Below, in pieces: positions 1-8,413 of a DNA stretch of 64,000 nucleotides. Every line of letters begins with the position of its first letter. Position 1 is the first letter of the stretch. The stretch is from an uncultured Phocaeicola sp. (GTDB taxonomy: Bacteria > Bacteroidota > Bacteroidia > Bacteroidales > Bacteroidaceae). The translations under genes were made by a program, and so were the position numbers. The stretch lies in contig CAPAOL010000007.1 in the NCBI GenBank assembly GCA_948579315.1, positions 1 through 64,000 of the forward strand, written 5' to 3'. The notes below the pieces were generated by a model. That model saw only the letters and a list, made by a program, of their open reading frames with translations, made no database searches and was not told where the DNA came from.

Positions 1-27
1 CCGGTTCTATTGTTTAACTTTTAATTT

Positions 28-47
28 TTCGGTAAAAATTTACCGAA
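28..47. repeat. Short palindrome upstream of the permease gene
   Basis: TTCGGTAAA and TTTACCGAA form 9-bp arms around two bases. It lies 18 bp before the permease start. It could be the terminator of a gene left of the window or an operator; the sequence does not decide between them. Confidence 0.4.
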
Positions 48-65
48 GTATTACTGATAACGATC

Positions 66-1355
66 ATGATAAAACTCTATTTTAAACAAGCATTCCATCT
101 GTTGGGAGAAAATAAACTGCTTTCTTCTATTTCCATTATTGGTACAGCTTTGGCTATTGCTATGATAATGGTGATCGTGATTACTTTACGTGCGACTATT
201 GCTCCCTTTGCGCCGGAAACCCATCGTGACCGGATGCTCATTTTCCGTTTCGCAGGCCTTCAAAATAAGTCTAACGTGAATTGGCAAAGCAATGGCGCTG
301 TCGGATACAATACGGCAAAGGCTTGTTTCAAAGCAATGACAATTCCCGAAGCTGTTTCCATAACCAATATCTGGCAGGAAACCATGCTGGCTGCTAAACC
401 GGCAGGTGAGATGGAAAGTTGTAGTGTGTTGCAAACAGACGATGCTTTCTGGAAAATATTTGAATTTAAGTTTCTATCCGGTAAACCGTATGATAATGCC
501 GATTTTGATGCTGGAGCAGACAAAGCGGTGATTTCCGAAGATATGGCCCGCCGCTTGTTCGGAACGTCAGAAGTGGTTGGAAAAACATTCCTTCTGAATC
601 ATTCGGCTTATATTGTTTGCGGAGTGGTACGTCCGGTCTCTAAACTGGCGAAGTACGCCTATGCGCAAGTTTGGATTCCTTTGAGTTCTACAAATGCCTT
701 CACAGCCACTTGGGGCGATGACAATATCATGGGTATGACTGCCGTCTATATACTGGCTAAATCGAAAGACGATTTTCCGGCTATTCGGCAGGAAGCGGAC
801 CGCTTACGGGCTATCTTTATGGCAGGGCATCCCAATTTCGATTTACTCTATCGCGGACAGCCTGATACTTATTTCGTAGCTGCGCAACGCTATTCCTCCA
901 ACAATCCTCCGGCTGTGAAAGAAGCAATACGGCAATACATACTGACATTACTTGTCTTGTTGATTGTTCCTGCCGTCAACTTGTCCGGACTTACTTTGTC
1001 ACGCATGCGTAAGCGTATCTCCGAAATAGGAGTGCGAAAAGCCTTTGGTGCATCCAGACGGGAGCTTATGATGCAGGTACTATCCGAAAATATGCTTTAT
1101 TCCCTGTTCGGAGGAATTCTCGGACTGCTATTAAGTTATGTCGCCGCTTTCCTTTTGGGAGGAATGCTTTTCTCCGTAGACTTTGTATCTAATGGGGTGG
1201 AAGATTTGCGGACCATGTGTGTCGACTTACTGTTCGACCCTACCGTATTCCTGCTGGCATTTCTGGCTTGCTTCCTACTCAATTTGCTAAGTGCCGCCAT
1301 TCCGGCATGGAGAGTAACCCGCACCAATATTGTGGATGCCATCAACGAAAGATAA
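66..1355 (+). CDS. ABC transporter permease, MacB/FtsX type
   Basis: This 429-residue inner-membrane permease has the MacB/FtsX layout. An N-terminal membrane helix (about residues 17-42) is followed by a large periplasmic domain (about 45-285) and three C-terminal helices (about 290-415). The sequence EIGVRKAFGAS after the second helix is typical of FtsX permeases. It probably pairs with an ATPase encoded left of the window and with the permease and TolC-like gene downstream, forming a tripartite exporter. The substrate is unknown. It starts at ATG 66 and ends 29 bp before the next permease, so the two are likely co-transcribed. Confidence 0.88.
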   Translation: MIKLYFKQAFHLLGENKLLSSISIIGTALAIAMIMVIVITLRATIAPFAPETHRDRMLIFRFAGLQNKSNVNWQSNGAVGYNTAKACFKAMTIPEAVSITNIWQETMLAAKPAGEMESCSVLQTDDAFWKIFEFKFLSGKPYDNADFDAGADKAVISEDMARRLFGTSEVVGKTFLLNHSAYIVCGVVRPVSKLAKYAYAQVWIPLSSTNAFTATWGDDNIMGMTAVYILAKSKDDFPAIRQEADRLRAIFMAGHPNFDLLYRGQPDTYFVAAQRYSSNNPPAVKEAIRQYILTLLVLLIVPAVNLSGLTLSRMRKRISEIGVRKAFGASRRELMMQVLSENMLYSLFGGILGLLLSYVAAFLLGGMLFSVDFVSNGVEDLRTMCVDLLFDPTVFLLAFLACFLLNLLSAAIPAWRVTRTNIVDAINER

Positions 1356-1384
1356 TTCTTCAACTCATCTAAATTCTAAAGAAA

Positions 1385-2638
1385 ATGCAACTATTAAAAC
1401 AAATATGGAACGAGCGTCGGTCAAACGGATGGTTATGGTCAGAACTGTTAATTGTTTTTGTGGTCCTGTGGTATGTGGTCGACCGGACGTATGTGACAGC
1501 GCGTACTTATTACGAACCGGTAGGATTTGATATTACCGATACGTATTATTTGGAACTAAGCCTGAAAAACGAAAAGAGTAATTCCTATCTTTCGAAAGAG
1601 CAAAAGAGTACATCTTTAGGACAAGACATTGTTGAATTGACCAATCGTCTCCGGAGATTGCCGGAAGTGGAGGTCGTTTCAATATCCAGGAATGCGCGTC
1701 CCTATATCGGGAATAATTCCGGTAGTATTTTGCGTATCGATACATTGGTTATTCATCCGCTACGACGTTCGGTAACCCCTGACTTTTTTCAGGTCTTCCG
1801 TTATCAAAGTGCTGATGGACGTGGTTATCAGCCGTTGGTACAAGCTTTGAGGAATGGCAATGTGGTTGTTGGTGAAAATTGCTGGTCCAAAGATTATAAA
1901 GGCGATCGTACACTGTTGGGTAAAGAAATGGTCGATGTGGATGATTCTACGAGAGTATACAAGATAGGAGGAGTATCGAAGAAAGTGCGTTACAATGACT
2001 TCTGGTCTAACTACAGTGACCGGTATGTAGCCATTGCTCTTTCTGAAAAGATAATGGCCAAACTTGATAGTGAACTTTATCCTTCAGATGTAGAAGTTTG
2101 CCTGCGTGTGAAACCGGGGACTTCTAAAGACTTTGCGGAACGTTTGATGAAATTGTCTGCCAACCAGTTGAGTGTCGGTAACTTATTCATCCTGAAAGTG
2201 CATGATTATGAAGATCTGCGGGATGGCTTCCAGCAAGGGAGTTATAATCAGGTACAGATACATCTTTGGATGATGGGCTTTTTATTGCTCAATATTCTGC
2301 TGGGTATTGTCGGCACATTTTGGTTTCGTACGCAGCACCGTCGTGCCGAGTCTGCACTTCGTATAGCAGTCGGGTCCAGCCGGATGCAGCTTTGGCAACG
2401 TTTAAATAAAGAAGGATTGCTATTATTGACTCTGGCTGCTTTGCCTGCCGCCGCCATCTGTTATAATATCGGCCATCTGGAGTTGACTGAAGGGTATATG
2501 GAGTGGGGAGTAGTGCGTTTTCTTATTACATTTGTCATAACCTACTTCCTGATGTCTTTAATGGTTCTTATTGGTATTTGGTTTCCTGCCCGTCAGGTAA
2601 TCCGCATACAGCCTGCCGAAGCGCTGCGCGAAGAATAA
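1385..2638 (+). CDS. ABC transporter permease, FtsX type
   Basis: A 417-residue second permease of the same transporter. It has an N-terminal helix (about residues 17-35), a periplasmic domain, and three C-terminal helices (about 290-400) with an FtsX signature around ALRIAVGSSR. It is shorter and more diverged than its neighbour, which suggests a heteromeric permease pair rather than a recent duplication. The stop codon at 2636-2638 abuts the TolC-like gene, so the three genes are probably translated from one message. The exported substrate cannot be read from the sequence. Confidence 0.86.
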   Translation: MQLLKQIWNERRSNGWLWSELLIVFVVLWYVVDRTYVTARTYYEPVGFDITDTYYLELSLKNEKSNSYLSKEQKSTSLGQDIVELTNRLRRLPEVEVVSISRNARPYIGNNSGSILRIDTLVIHPLRRSVTPDFFQVFRYQSADGRGYQPLVQALRNGNVVVGENCWSKDYKGDRTLLGKEMVDVDDSTRVYKIGGVSKKVRYNDFWSNYSDRYVAIALSEKIMAKLDSELYPSDVEVCLRVKPGTSKDFAERLMKLSANQLSVGNLFILKVHDYEDLRDGFQQGSYNQVQIHLWMMGFLLLNILLGIVGTFWFRTQHRRAESALRIAVGSSRMQLWQRLNKEGLLLLTLAALPAAAICYNIGHLELTEGYMEWGVVRFLITFVITYFLMSLMVLIGIWFPARQVIRIQPAEALREE

Positions 2639-2647
2639 ATGTACATA

Positions 2648-4126
2648 ATGAAAAAGAAAAATATATTGTTCGCTCTTGCTGCCGTTTGCCTGCCGTTGGC
2701 ATTGTCGGCGCAGAAGGAAAGGGAAATAACCTTGAATGAAGCTATTGCTATGGCGCGTGCTCAATCTGTTGACGCTGCTGTAGCCTTGAATGAATTGAAA
2801 ACCGCCTATTGGGAGTTTCGCACCTTTCGTGCCGATCTTCTGCCGGAAGTCAACCTGACCGGAACCCTTCCCAATTATAACAAATCATATAGTTCCTATC
2901 AAAATTCGGATGGTTCTTACGGTTTCGTCCGCAATAACACATTGGGGCTTACCGGTGATCTTTCCATTGACCAAAACATCTGGCTTACCGGTGGTAAGCT
3001 TTCGCTGACCTCCTCTCTCGACTATATCAAGCAATTGGGAGCCGGAGGAAACCGTCATTTTATGTCGGTTCCTGTCACATTGCAACTTATACAACCCATC
3101 TTTGGAGTCAATAATATCAAGTGGAACAGACGTATCGAACCGGTTCGTTATGCCGAAGCAAAAGCTGCTTTTATCACTGCTACCGAAGAAGTGACAATGC
3201 GTACCATCACCTATTATTTTAATCTTTTGTTGGCAAAAGAAAATCTTGGTACGGCGAAACAGAATCAGACAAACGCCGACCACCTTTATGAAGTAGCCCT
3301 TGCCAAACGCAAAATGGGGCAGATTTCCGAGAATGAACTCTTGCAGTTGAAACTTTCTGCCTTAAATGCAAAAGCAGCATTGACGGAAACAGAGAGTGAT
3401 CTTAATGCCAAGATGTTCCAACTTCGTGCCTTTCTGGGAGTAGGGGAGGATGAAGTACTCAGTCCTGTTCTTCCCGAAGCTGTAGAAGGTCCGAGGATGG
3501 AGTACAATCAGGTGTTAAATAAAGCACTGGAACGTAATTCATTTGCACAGAATATCCGTCGCCGCCAGTTGGAAGCCGATTATGAAGTAGCTACCGCACG
3601 CGGAAATTTGCGTAGTGTCGATTTGTTTGCAAGCGTAGGATATACGGGTGAGAACCGGAATTTTCCAGCCGTTTACAGGAACTTGCAGGATAATCAGATT
3701 GTTCAGGTAGGTGTTAAGATTCCGATTCTCGATTGGGGAAAACGCCGTGGGAAAGTCCGGGTAGCCAAGAGTAACCGGGATGTAGTGCTTTCAAAGATTC
3801 GTCAAGAACAGATAAACTTCAATCAGGATATTTTTCTGTTGGTGGAGCATTTCAATAATCAGGCACAACAATTGGACATAGCCAAAGAAGCTGATGCGAT
3901 AGCCCAGCAACGATATAAAACAAGTATTGAAACTTTCCTGATAGGTAAAATCAATACCTTGGATTTGAATGATGCGCAGAACTCTAAAGATGCTGCGAGG
4001 CAGAAACATATTTCCGAACTTTATTATTATTGGTATTACTATTATCAGATTCGCAGTCTGACGCTATGGGATTTTCGTACCAATACCGAACTTGAAGCTG
4101 ATTTTGATGAAATTATCCGGCAATAG
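2648..4126 (+). CDS. TolC-family outer-membrane efflux protein
   Basis: This protein forms the outer-membrane and periplasmic channel of a tripartite pump. It carries a signal peptide ending near ALSAQ and two long helical, coiled-coil-rich repeats typical of outer-membrane efflux proteins, with beta strands between them. I chose ATG 2648 because MKKKNILF starts a clean signal peptide; an in-frame ATG at 2639 directly abuts the preceding stop and would add three residues. It follows two FtsX permeases with no gap, so it most likely exports the substrate handled by them. An adaptor protein is not seen here and may lie upstream of the window. Confidence 0.9.
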   Translation: MKKKNILFALAAVCLPLALSAQKEREITLNEAIAMARAQSVDAAVALNELKTAYWEFRTFRADLLPEVNLTGTLPNYNKSYSSYQNSDGSYGFVRNNTLGLTGDLSIDQNIWLTGGKLSLTSSLDYIKQLGAGGNRHFMSVPVTLQLIQPIFGVNNIKWNRRIEPVRYAEAKAAFITATEEVTMRTITYYFNLLLAKENLGTAKQNQTNADHLYEVALAKRKMGQISENELLQLKLSALNAKAALTETESDLNAKMFQLRAFLGVGEDEVLSPVLPEAVEGPRMEYNQVLNKALERNSFAQNIRRRQLEADYEVATARGNLRSVDLFASVGYTGENRNFPAVYRNLQDNQIVQVGVKIPILDWGKRRGKVRVAKSNRDVVLSKIRQEQINFNQDIFLLVEHFNNQAQQLDIAKEADAIAQQRYKTSIETFLIGKINTLDLNDAQNSKDAARQKHISELYYYWYYYYQIRSLTLWDFRTNTELEADFDEIIRQ

Positions 4127-4232
4127 AAAGGGTAGGAAAAAGCTTTTGAATCTTATGGAGGAACTTGCTGGAGATTATGGGAAAAGTTTTTCAAGTCTGC
4201 AAACAGACTATTGCGTATTTATGCCTGATTCA

Positions 4233-4264
4233 TTTGGTATTACGAACTATTTATAGTATCTTTG
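4233..4264 (+). promoter_or_regulatory. Bacteroides-type promoter for the two-component genes
   Basis: TTTG at 4233-4236, 20 bp, then TATCTTTG at 4257-4264 matches the Bacteroides -33/-7 consensus. Transcription would start about 150 bp before the response regulator. It is the only good promoter match in the 297-bp gap after the TolC-like gene. Confidence 0.65.
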
Positions 4265-4423
4265 AAACTCGATTTTAACACTCGGGAAATGAAAAATACG
4301 TAAAATATACAGAAAAATTCATCCCCCATTATAAATAAAGAAATAAAAAAAGAAATACTTCTTCTTGGAAGATTGAAAAAACAGAAGAAGTTTTCTTGGT
4401 AGAGGAATCTTGCAATTTTAACT

Positions 4424-5773
4424 ATGATTCTGATAATTGATGACGACAGCGCAGTGCGTTCTTCGCTTGGTTTCATGTTGAAGCGGGCAGGATATGAAGC
4501 ACAGACCGTTCCCGGTCCACGGGAAGCTATGGAAGTAGTACGTTCCATAGCTCCGGATTTAATCCTGATGGATATGAACTTCACTCTTTCTACAACGGGT
4601 GAGGAGGGTTTGACCCTGCTCAAGCAAGTAAAAATATTCCGTCCCGAGACACCGGTGATATTGATGACTGCTTGGGGAAGTATCCAACTTGCTGTGCAAG
4701 GAATGCAGGCAGGAGCTTTTGATTTCATTACGAAACCCTGGAATAATGCCGCCTTGTTGCAACGCATCGAAACGGCACTTCAACTTTCGGGCACTCCACA
4801 GGAACCAACACAAGAACAGAATGATGCTTTCGATCGCAGTCACATCATCGGGCGTAGCCAGGGATTGACGGACGTGTTGAACACCATTGCCCGTATAGCA
4901 AAGACCAATGCTTCTGTCCTGATTACAGGGGAAAGCGGAACAGGCAAAGAATTGATAGCCGAGGCCATTCATATCAACAGTCAGCGAGCCAAACACCCCT
5001 TTGTGAAAGTGAATCTTGGCGGTATCTCTCAAAGCCTGTTCGAAAGTGAAATGTTCGGGCACAAGAAAGGGGCTTTTACCGATGCTTCTACAGATCGTAT
5101 CGGACGTTTCGAAATGGCAAATAAAGGAACGATTTTTCTAGACGAAATAGGTGATCTCGATCCTTCGTGCCAGGTGAAGTTACTGCGTGTATTGCAGGAT
5201 CAGACATTTGAAGTGCTTGGCGACAGCCGTCCGCGAAAGACAGATATCCGGGTAGTATCAGCCACCAATGCCGATTTGCGCAAGATGGTGGGCGAGCGTA
5301 CGTTTCGTGAAGACCTTTTCTATCGTATCAATCTGATAACAGTGAAACTGCCTGCCCTGCGCGAACGTCGCGAAGATATTCCCTTGCTGGCACGTCATTT
5401 TGCTGACCGTCAGGCGGTAACTAACGGATTGCCCCGTACGGAGTTCTCTGCCGATGCCCTGCAATTCTTGAGCCGTTTGCCCTATCCGGGGAATATTCGT
5501 GAATTGAAGAACTTGGTAGAACGTACCATTTTGGTAAGTGGTAAACCGCTACTTGATGCTTCCGACTTTGATGCACAGTATATTCGCCACGATGACGCAA
5601 GAGTGACCGAAGGCGCAGCTCTGGCCGGTATGACTTTGGATGAAATAGAACGCCAAACCATTCTCCAGGCGTTGGACCGTTACAAAGGAAATTTGAGTCA
5701 GGTAGCTACAGCATTGGGTATCAGCCGTGCTGCACTCTACCGTCGTCTCGAGAAATATAATATAACAATGTGA
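4424..5773 (+). CDS. Sigma-54-dependent response regulator, NtrC type
   Basis: This 449-residue regulator has a receiver domain (residues 1-120; acidic cluster D6-D8, phospho-acceptor D50, K104). An AAA+ sigma-54 activation domain follows (about 140-370; Walker A GESGTGKE at 169-176). A Fis-type helix-turn-helix ends the protein (about 405-449). The sigma-54 contact loop reads GAFTDA at 216-221 rather than the classic GAFTGA. With the adjacent histidine kinase it forms a two-component system, probably controlling the exporter upstream, although its targets are not shown by the sequence. Confidence 0.93.
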   Translation: MILIIDDDSAVRSSLGFMLKRAGYEAQTVPGPREAMEVVRSIAPDLILMDMNFTLSTTGEEGLTLLKQVKIFRPETPVILMTAWGSIQLAVQGMQAGAFDFITKPWNNAALLQRIETALQLSGTPQEPTQEQNDAFDRSHIIGRSQGLTDVLNTIARIAKTNASVLITGESGTGKELIAEAIHINSQRAKHPFVKVNLGGISQSLFESEMFGHKKGAFTDASTDRIGRFEMANKGTIFLDEIGDLDPSCQVKLLRVLQDQTFEVLGDSRPRKTDIRVVSATNADLRKMVGERTFREDLFYRINLITVKLPALRERREDIPLLARHFADRQAVTNGLPRTEFSADALQFLSRLPYPGNIRELKNLVERTILVSGKPLLDASDFDAQYIRHDDARVTEGAALAGMTLDEIERQTILQALDRYKGNLSQVATALGISRAALYRRLEKYNITM

Positions 5774-5778
5774 TAGAT

Positions 5779-5798
5779 TTAGGTACGTACGTGCCTAA
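5779..5798. repeat. Imperfect palindrome between regulator and kinase
   Basis: TTAGGTACGTACGTGCCTAA is symmetric apart from one base pair. It lies in the 57-bp gap between the response regulator and the kinase gene and could be an operator or an RNA hairpin that tunes kinase expression. Confidence 0.35.
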
Positions 5799-5830
5799 TC
5801 ATATAAGATTAATCGTTAGCCATAGATAAC

Positions 5831-7123
5831 GTGCGTATACAAGGATTTTTTTACATACTAGTCTTTCTGCTGCTGGCATTAGGTGGTGTCTTGCTGTTCC
5901 TTTCCAGTCAACTGGATACAATCTTTTTCTACATAGGGGAGGGGCTGATACTTTTCATCTTCATTTATCTGATCTTTTTCTATCGTAAGATTGTGAAGCC
6001 GTTGAATACAATCGGAAGCGGTATGGAGTTGTTGCGTGAGCAGAATTTCAGTAGTCGTCTTAGTCCTGTAGGCCAATATGAGGCCGATCGTGTAGTGAAT
6101 ATCTTCAACCGCATGATGGAACAGCTCAAGAATGAACGTCTCCGCCTGCGTGAACAAAATCATTTTCTCGATTTGCTGATTAAAGCTTCTCCGATGGGGG
6201 TAATTATAACTTCCCTTGATGAAGACCTATCAGAATTGAATCCGATGGCGTTGAAGATGCTCGGAGTTCGTTTGGAAGACGTACAAGGCAAGAAGATGAA
6301 AGAGATCGATTCTCCGTTAGCGGTGGAATTAGCCAACCTCCCGAAAGGAGAGACGGTGACCGTCCGTCTAAACGACTCGAATATCTATCGGTGTACTCAT
6401 TCTTCTTTCATTGATCGTGGATTTCAGCATCCCTTCTATTTGGTAGAAACCCTTACCGACGAAGTGATGAAAGCGGAAAAGAAAGCATACGAGAAAGTGA
6501 TCCGCATGATTGCCCACGAAGTGAACAATACGACTGCCGGCATTACTTCCACGCTGGATACGGTAGAACAAGCTCTTTCCAGCGAAGAAGGAATGGAAGA
6601 CATCTGCAACGTGATGCGCGTATGTACCGACCGTTGCTTCTCGATGAGTCGTTTTATTACCCGTTTTGCCGATGTGGTGAAGATACCCGAACCTACTCTT
6701 TCTCCTGTCTGTCTGAACAGTCTGTTGCTCACCTGCACACGCTTCATGGAGGGTATATGTGCCGACCGCCATATCCGGATTCGCATGGAACTGGATGAAT
6801 CCTTGGCAAAAGTGATGTTGGATGTCGCTTTATTCGAACAAGTGCTTGTCAACATCATAAAAAATGCAGCCGAAAGCATTGAAACGGATGGTGAAATCGT
6901 CCTCCGCACTCTTTCGCCCGCCACTATCGAAATAATGGACAACGGCAAAGGCATCGACCAAGAAACGCAGGCAAAACTGTTCAGCCCTTTCTTTTCGACC
7001 AAGCCCGACGGGCAAGGCATTGGACTTGTCTTTATCCGCGAAGTGCTGATGCGCCACGGATGTACATTCTCCCTCCGTACATACGTCGATGGATGGACCA
7101 AATTTCGGATTATTTTTCCTTGA
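5831..7123 (+). CDS. Membrane sensor histidine kinase (PAS, HisKA-like, HATPase)
   Basis: A 430-residue kinase with two N-terminal membrane helices (about residues 5-25 and 31-51) separated by only a few residues. It therefore has almost no periplasmic sensor. A HAMP-like linker (52-105) and a PAS domain (about 110-200) follow. The phospho-acceptor H229 lies in the HEVNN box, and the ATPase domain has N box NIIKNAAES and G boxes around DNGKG and GQGIGL. The start is GTG 5831. It lies just behind the NtrC-type regulator and is its probable partner. The small extracytoplasmic part suggests sensing within the membrane or cytoplasm. Confidence 0.9.
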   Translation: MRIQGFFYILVFLLLALGGVLLFLSSQLDTIFFYIGEGLILFIFIYLIFFYRKIVKPLNTIGSGMELLREQNFSSRLSPVGQYEADRVVNIFNRMMEQLKNERLRLREQNHFLDLLIKASPMGVIITSLDEDLSELNPMALKMLGVRLEDVQGKKMKEIDSPLAVELANLPKGETVTVRLNDSNIYRCTHSSFIDRGFQHPFYLVETLTDEVMKAEKKAYEKVIRMIAHEVNNTTAGITSTLDTVEQALSSEEGMEDICNVMRVCTDRCFSMSRFITRFADVVKIPEPTLSPVCLNSLLLTCTRFMEGICADRHIRIRMELDESLAKVMLDVALFEQVLVNIIKNAAESIETDGEIVLRTLSPATIEIMDNGKGIDQETQAKLFSPFFSTKPDGQGIGLVFIREVLMRHGCTFSLRTYVDGWTKFRIIFP

Positions 7124-7215
7124 TGGCACTTCAAAGTGTTAAATAGCCTCAAAAAGAAGTTGTAATATGTCCACATTAGTGGTAATAGGATTTACTTTTG
7201 CATAAAAAATTACGA

Positions 7216-7920
7216 ATGGGAAAAGAAACATCAAACAGGATACAGACTTCATTGCTCAATGCAATGGAGAAGAAAGCATTGATTTGGATGGCAGAAAGAC
7301 AGCCGTTGTGGATGACTTCGGATACGTTGACATACATTGGATTGTTGGGTGCCGTTATTTGTGGGCTGGGTTTCGCTTTGGCTCATATAGATAAAAATTA
7401 TTTATGGATTTCATCATTGGGGCTGGTTATCAATTGGTATGGCGACAGCCTTGATGGAACGTTGGCACGCGTACGTCACACGCAGCGTCCCGTTTACGGA
7501 TTCTTTATCGATCATACGTTGGATGCGGTGACTATTTGCATCATGTGTATCGGTGCTGGCATTTCTCCCATGTTCAGGCTTGATGTAGCCATGTTGGTGT
7601 TGGCGGGATACTTGGTGCTTTCCATTTATACATATATTTCCACAATTATCAAAGATGAGTTCCGGCTCACTTATGGTAGCTTCGGACCTACGGAATTCCG
7701 GCTGGTAGTCATACTCATCAATACCGTGTTTATGTATACTCCTTTGTCATCAATTAGCTATACTATTGCCGGACAGACATTGGGTATATTTGATATTATC
7801 GGCTTGCTGATAGCCCTTTTCCTTTTCGGAGCATGGCTCAGCCAATTTCTTATAGATCGCCGTATCCTTTCCGAACGCGATCCGTTGAAACCCTATAACC
7901 CCGGAAAAAAGGAGGATTGA
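7216..7920 (+). CDS. CDP-alcohol phosphatidyltransferase family protein
   Basis: A polytopic membrane enzyme of about 234 residues. The family signature D-x2-D-G-x2-A-R-x8-G-x3-D-x3-D is complete: GDSLDGTLAR followed by GFFIDHTLD. The family transfers a phospho-alcohol from a CDP-activated lipid or alcohol; the exact substrate is not clear. I prefer ATG 7216. An upstream in-frame TTG at 7198 falls inside a TACTTTTG promoter -7 match (7193-7200). The next gene begins within or just after the stop codon, suggesting coupled expression with a GtrA-type protein. Confidence 0.85.
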   Translation: MGKETSNRIQTSLLNAMEKKALIWMAERQPLWMTSDTLTYIGLLGAVICGLGFALAHIDKNYLWISSLGLVINWYGDSLDGTLARVRHTQRPVYGFFIDHTLDAVTICIMCIGAGISPMFRLDVAMLVLAGYLVLSIYTYISTIIKDEFRLTYGSFGPTEFRLVVILINTVFMYTPLSSISYTIAGQTLGIFDIIGLLIALFLFGAWLSQFLIDRRILSERDPLKPYNPGKKED

Positions 7921-8351
7921 TAATTTTGCGTACTTATTTGGAATTTGTAGTGAGCCGTTTGTTCGGCACGGGAGTCGATACGTTTGTATTGTGGATATGT
8001 TCCCATTATTTGTTTGAGGGATATTGGGGAGTATATATTGTTTCTCCCGTGATTTCGTTCGAATTTGCAGTGATGAGCAATTTTATCTGCTCCTATTGCT
8101 GGATATGGAAAAACCGCATAAGTGGTAGGTGTATGCGCGATTTTTGGATTCGTTTCTTTGTGTTCAATCTCTCTTCTATAGTAGCTTTTCTAGTGAAAAT
8201 GCTGTTCTTGCTGATTTTTGAGAAGATGTTCGGGTGGGGGGTGATATGGTGCAACTTTGCGGCGTTGCTTATCTCCGGATTGCTTAATTATTTTTTGGCA
8301 GATACAGTAGTGTTTCGCAAGTGCTTTGTGTCTACAAAGCGCGAAGCTTGA
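7917..8351 (+). CDS. GtrA-family small membrane protein
   Basis: A 144-residue protein with four predicted membrane helices and the GtrA-family pattern, including an early FGTGVDTFVLW-like segment and an FICSYCWIWKNR-like segment in the middle. GtrA relatives help move lipid-linked sugars or related precursors across the inner membrane. The start is uncertain: TTG 7917 overlaps the previous stop by 4 bp, while TTG 7926 is 10 bp after AGGAGG and is equally plausible. It ends before a strong hairpin terminator. Confidence 0.8.
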   Translation: MIILRTYLEFVVSRLFGTGVDTFVLWICSHYLFEGYWGVYIVSPVISFEFAVMSNFICSYCWIWKNRISGRCMRDFWIRFFVFNLSSIVAFLVKMLFLLIFEKMFGWGVIWCNFAALLISGLLNYFLADTVVFRKCFVSTKREA

Positions 8352-8376
8352 CGATGATATATGTTGTTGTTTAAAC

Positions 8377-8411
8377 AAAAAGGCGGCTGGTTTTGACCAG
8401 CCGCCTTTTCT
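8377..8411. terminator. Bidirectional terminator between gtrA-like gene and rng
   Basis: A-tract, AAGGCGGCTGGT, short loop, ACCAGCCGCCTT, T-tract. The 14-bp stem has A or T runs on both sides, so it can end both converging transcripts. Confidence 0.9.
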
Positions 8412-8413
8412 GT

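Noticed and set aside
4240..4767. 175-residue minus-strand ORF before and inside the response regulator
   Set aside because: It covers the promoter of the two-component genes and reads as antisense of the receiver domain.
6436..7176. 246-residue ORF opposite the histidine kinase
   Set aside because: It is the antisense shadow of a clear kinase gene; the translation has no recognisable family.
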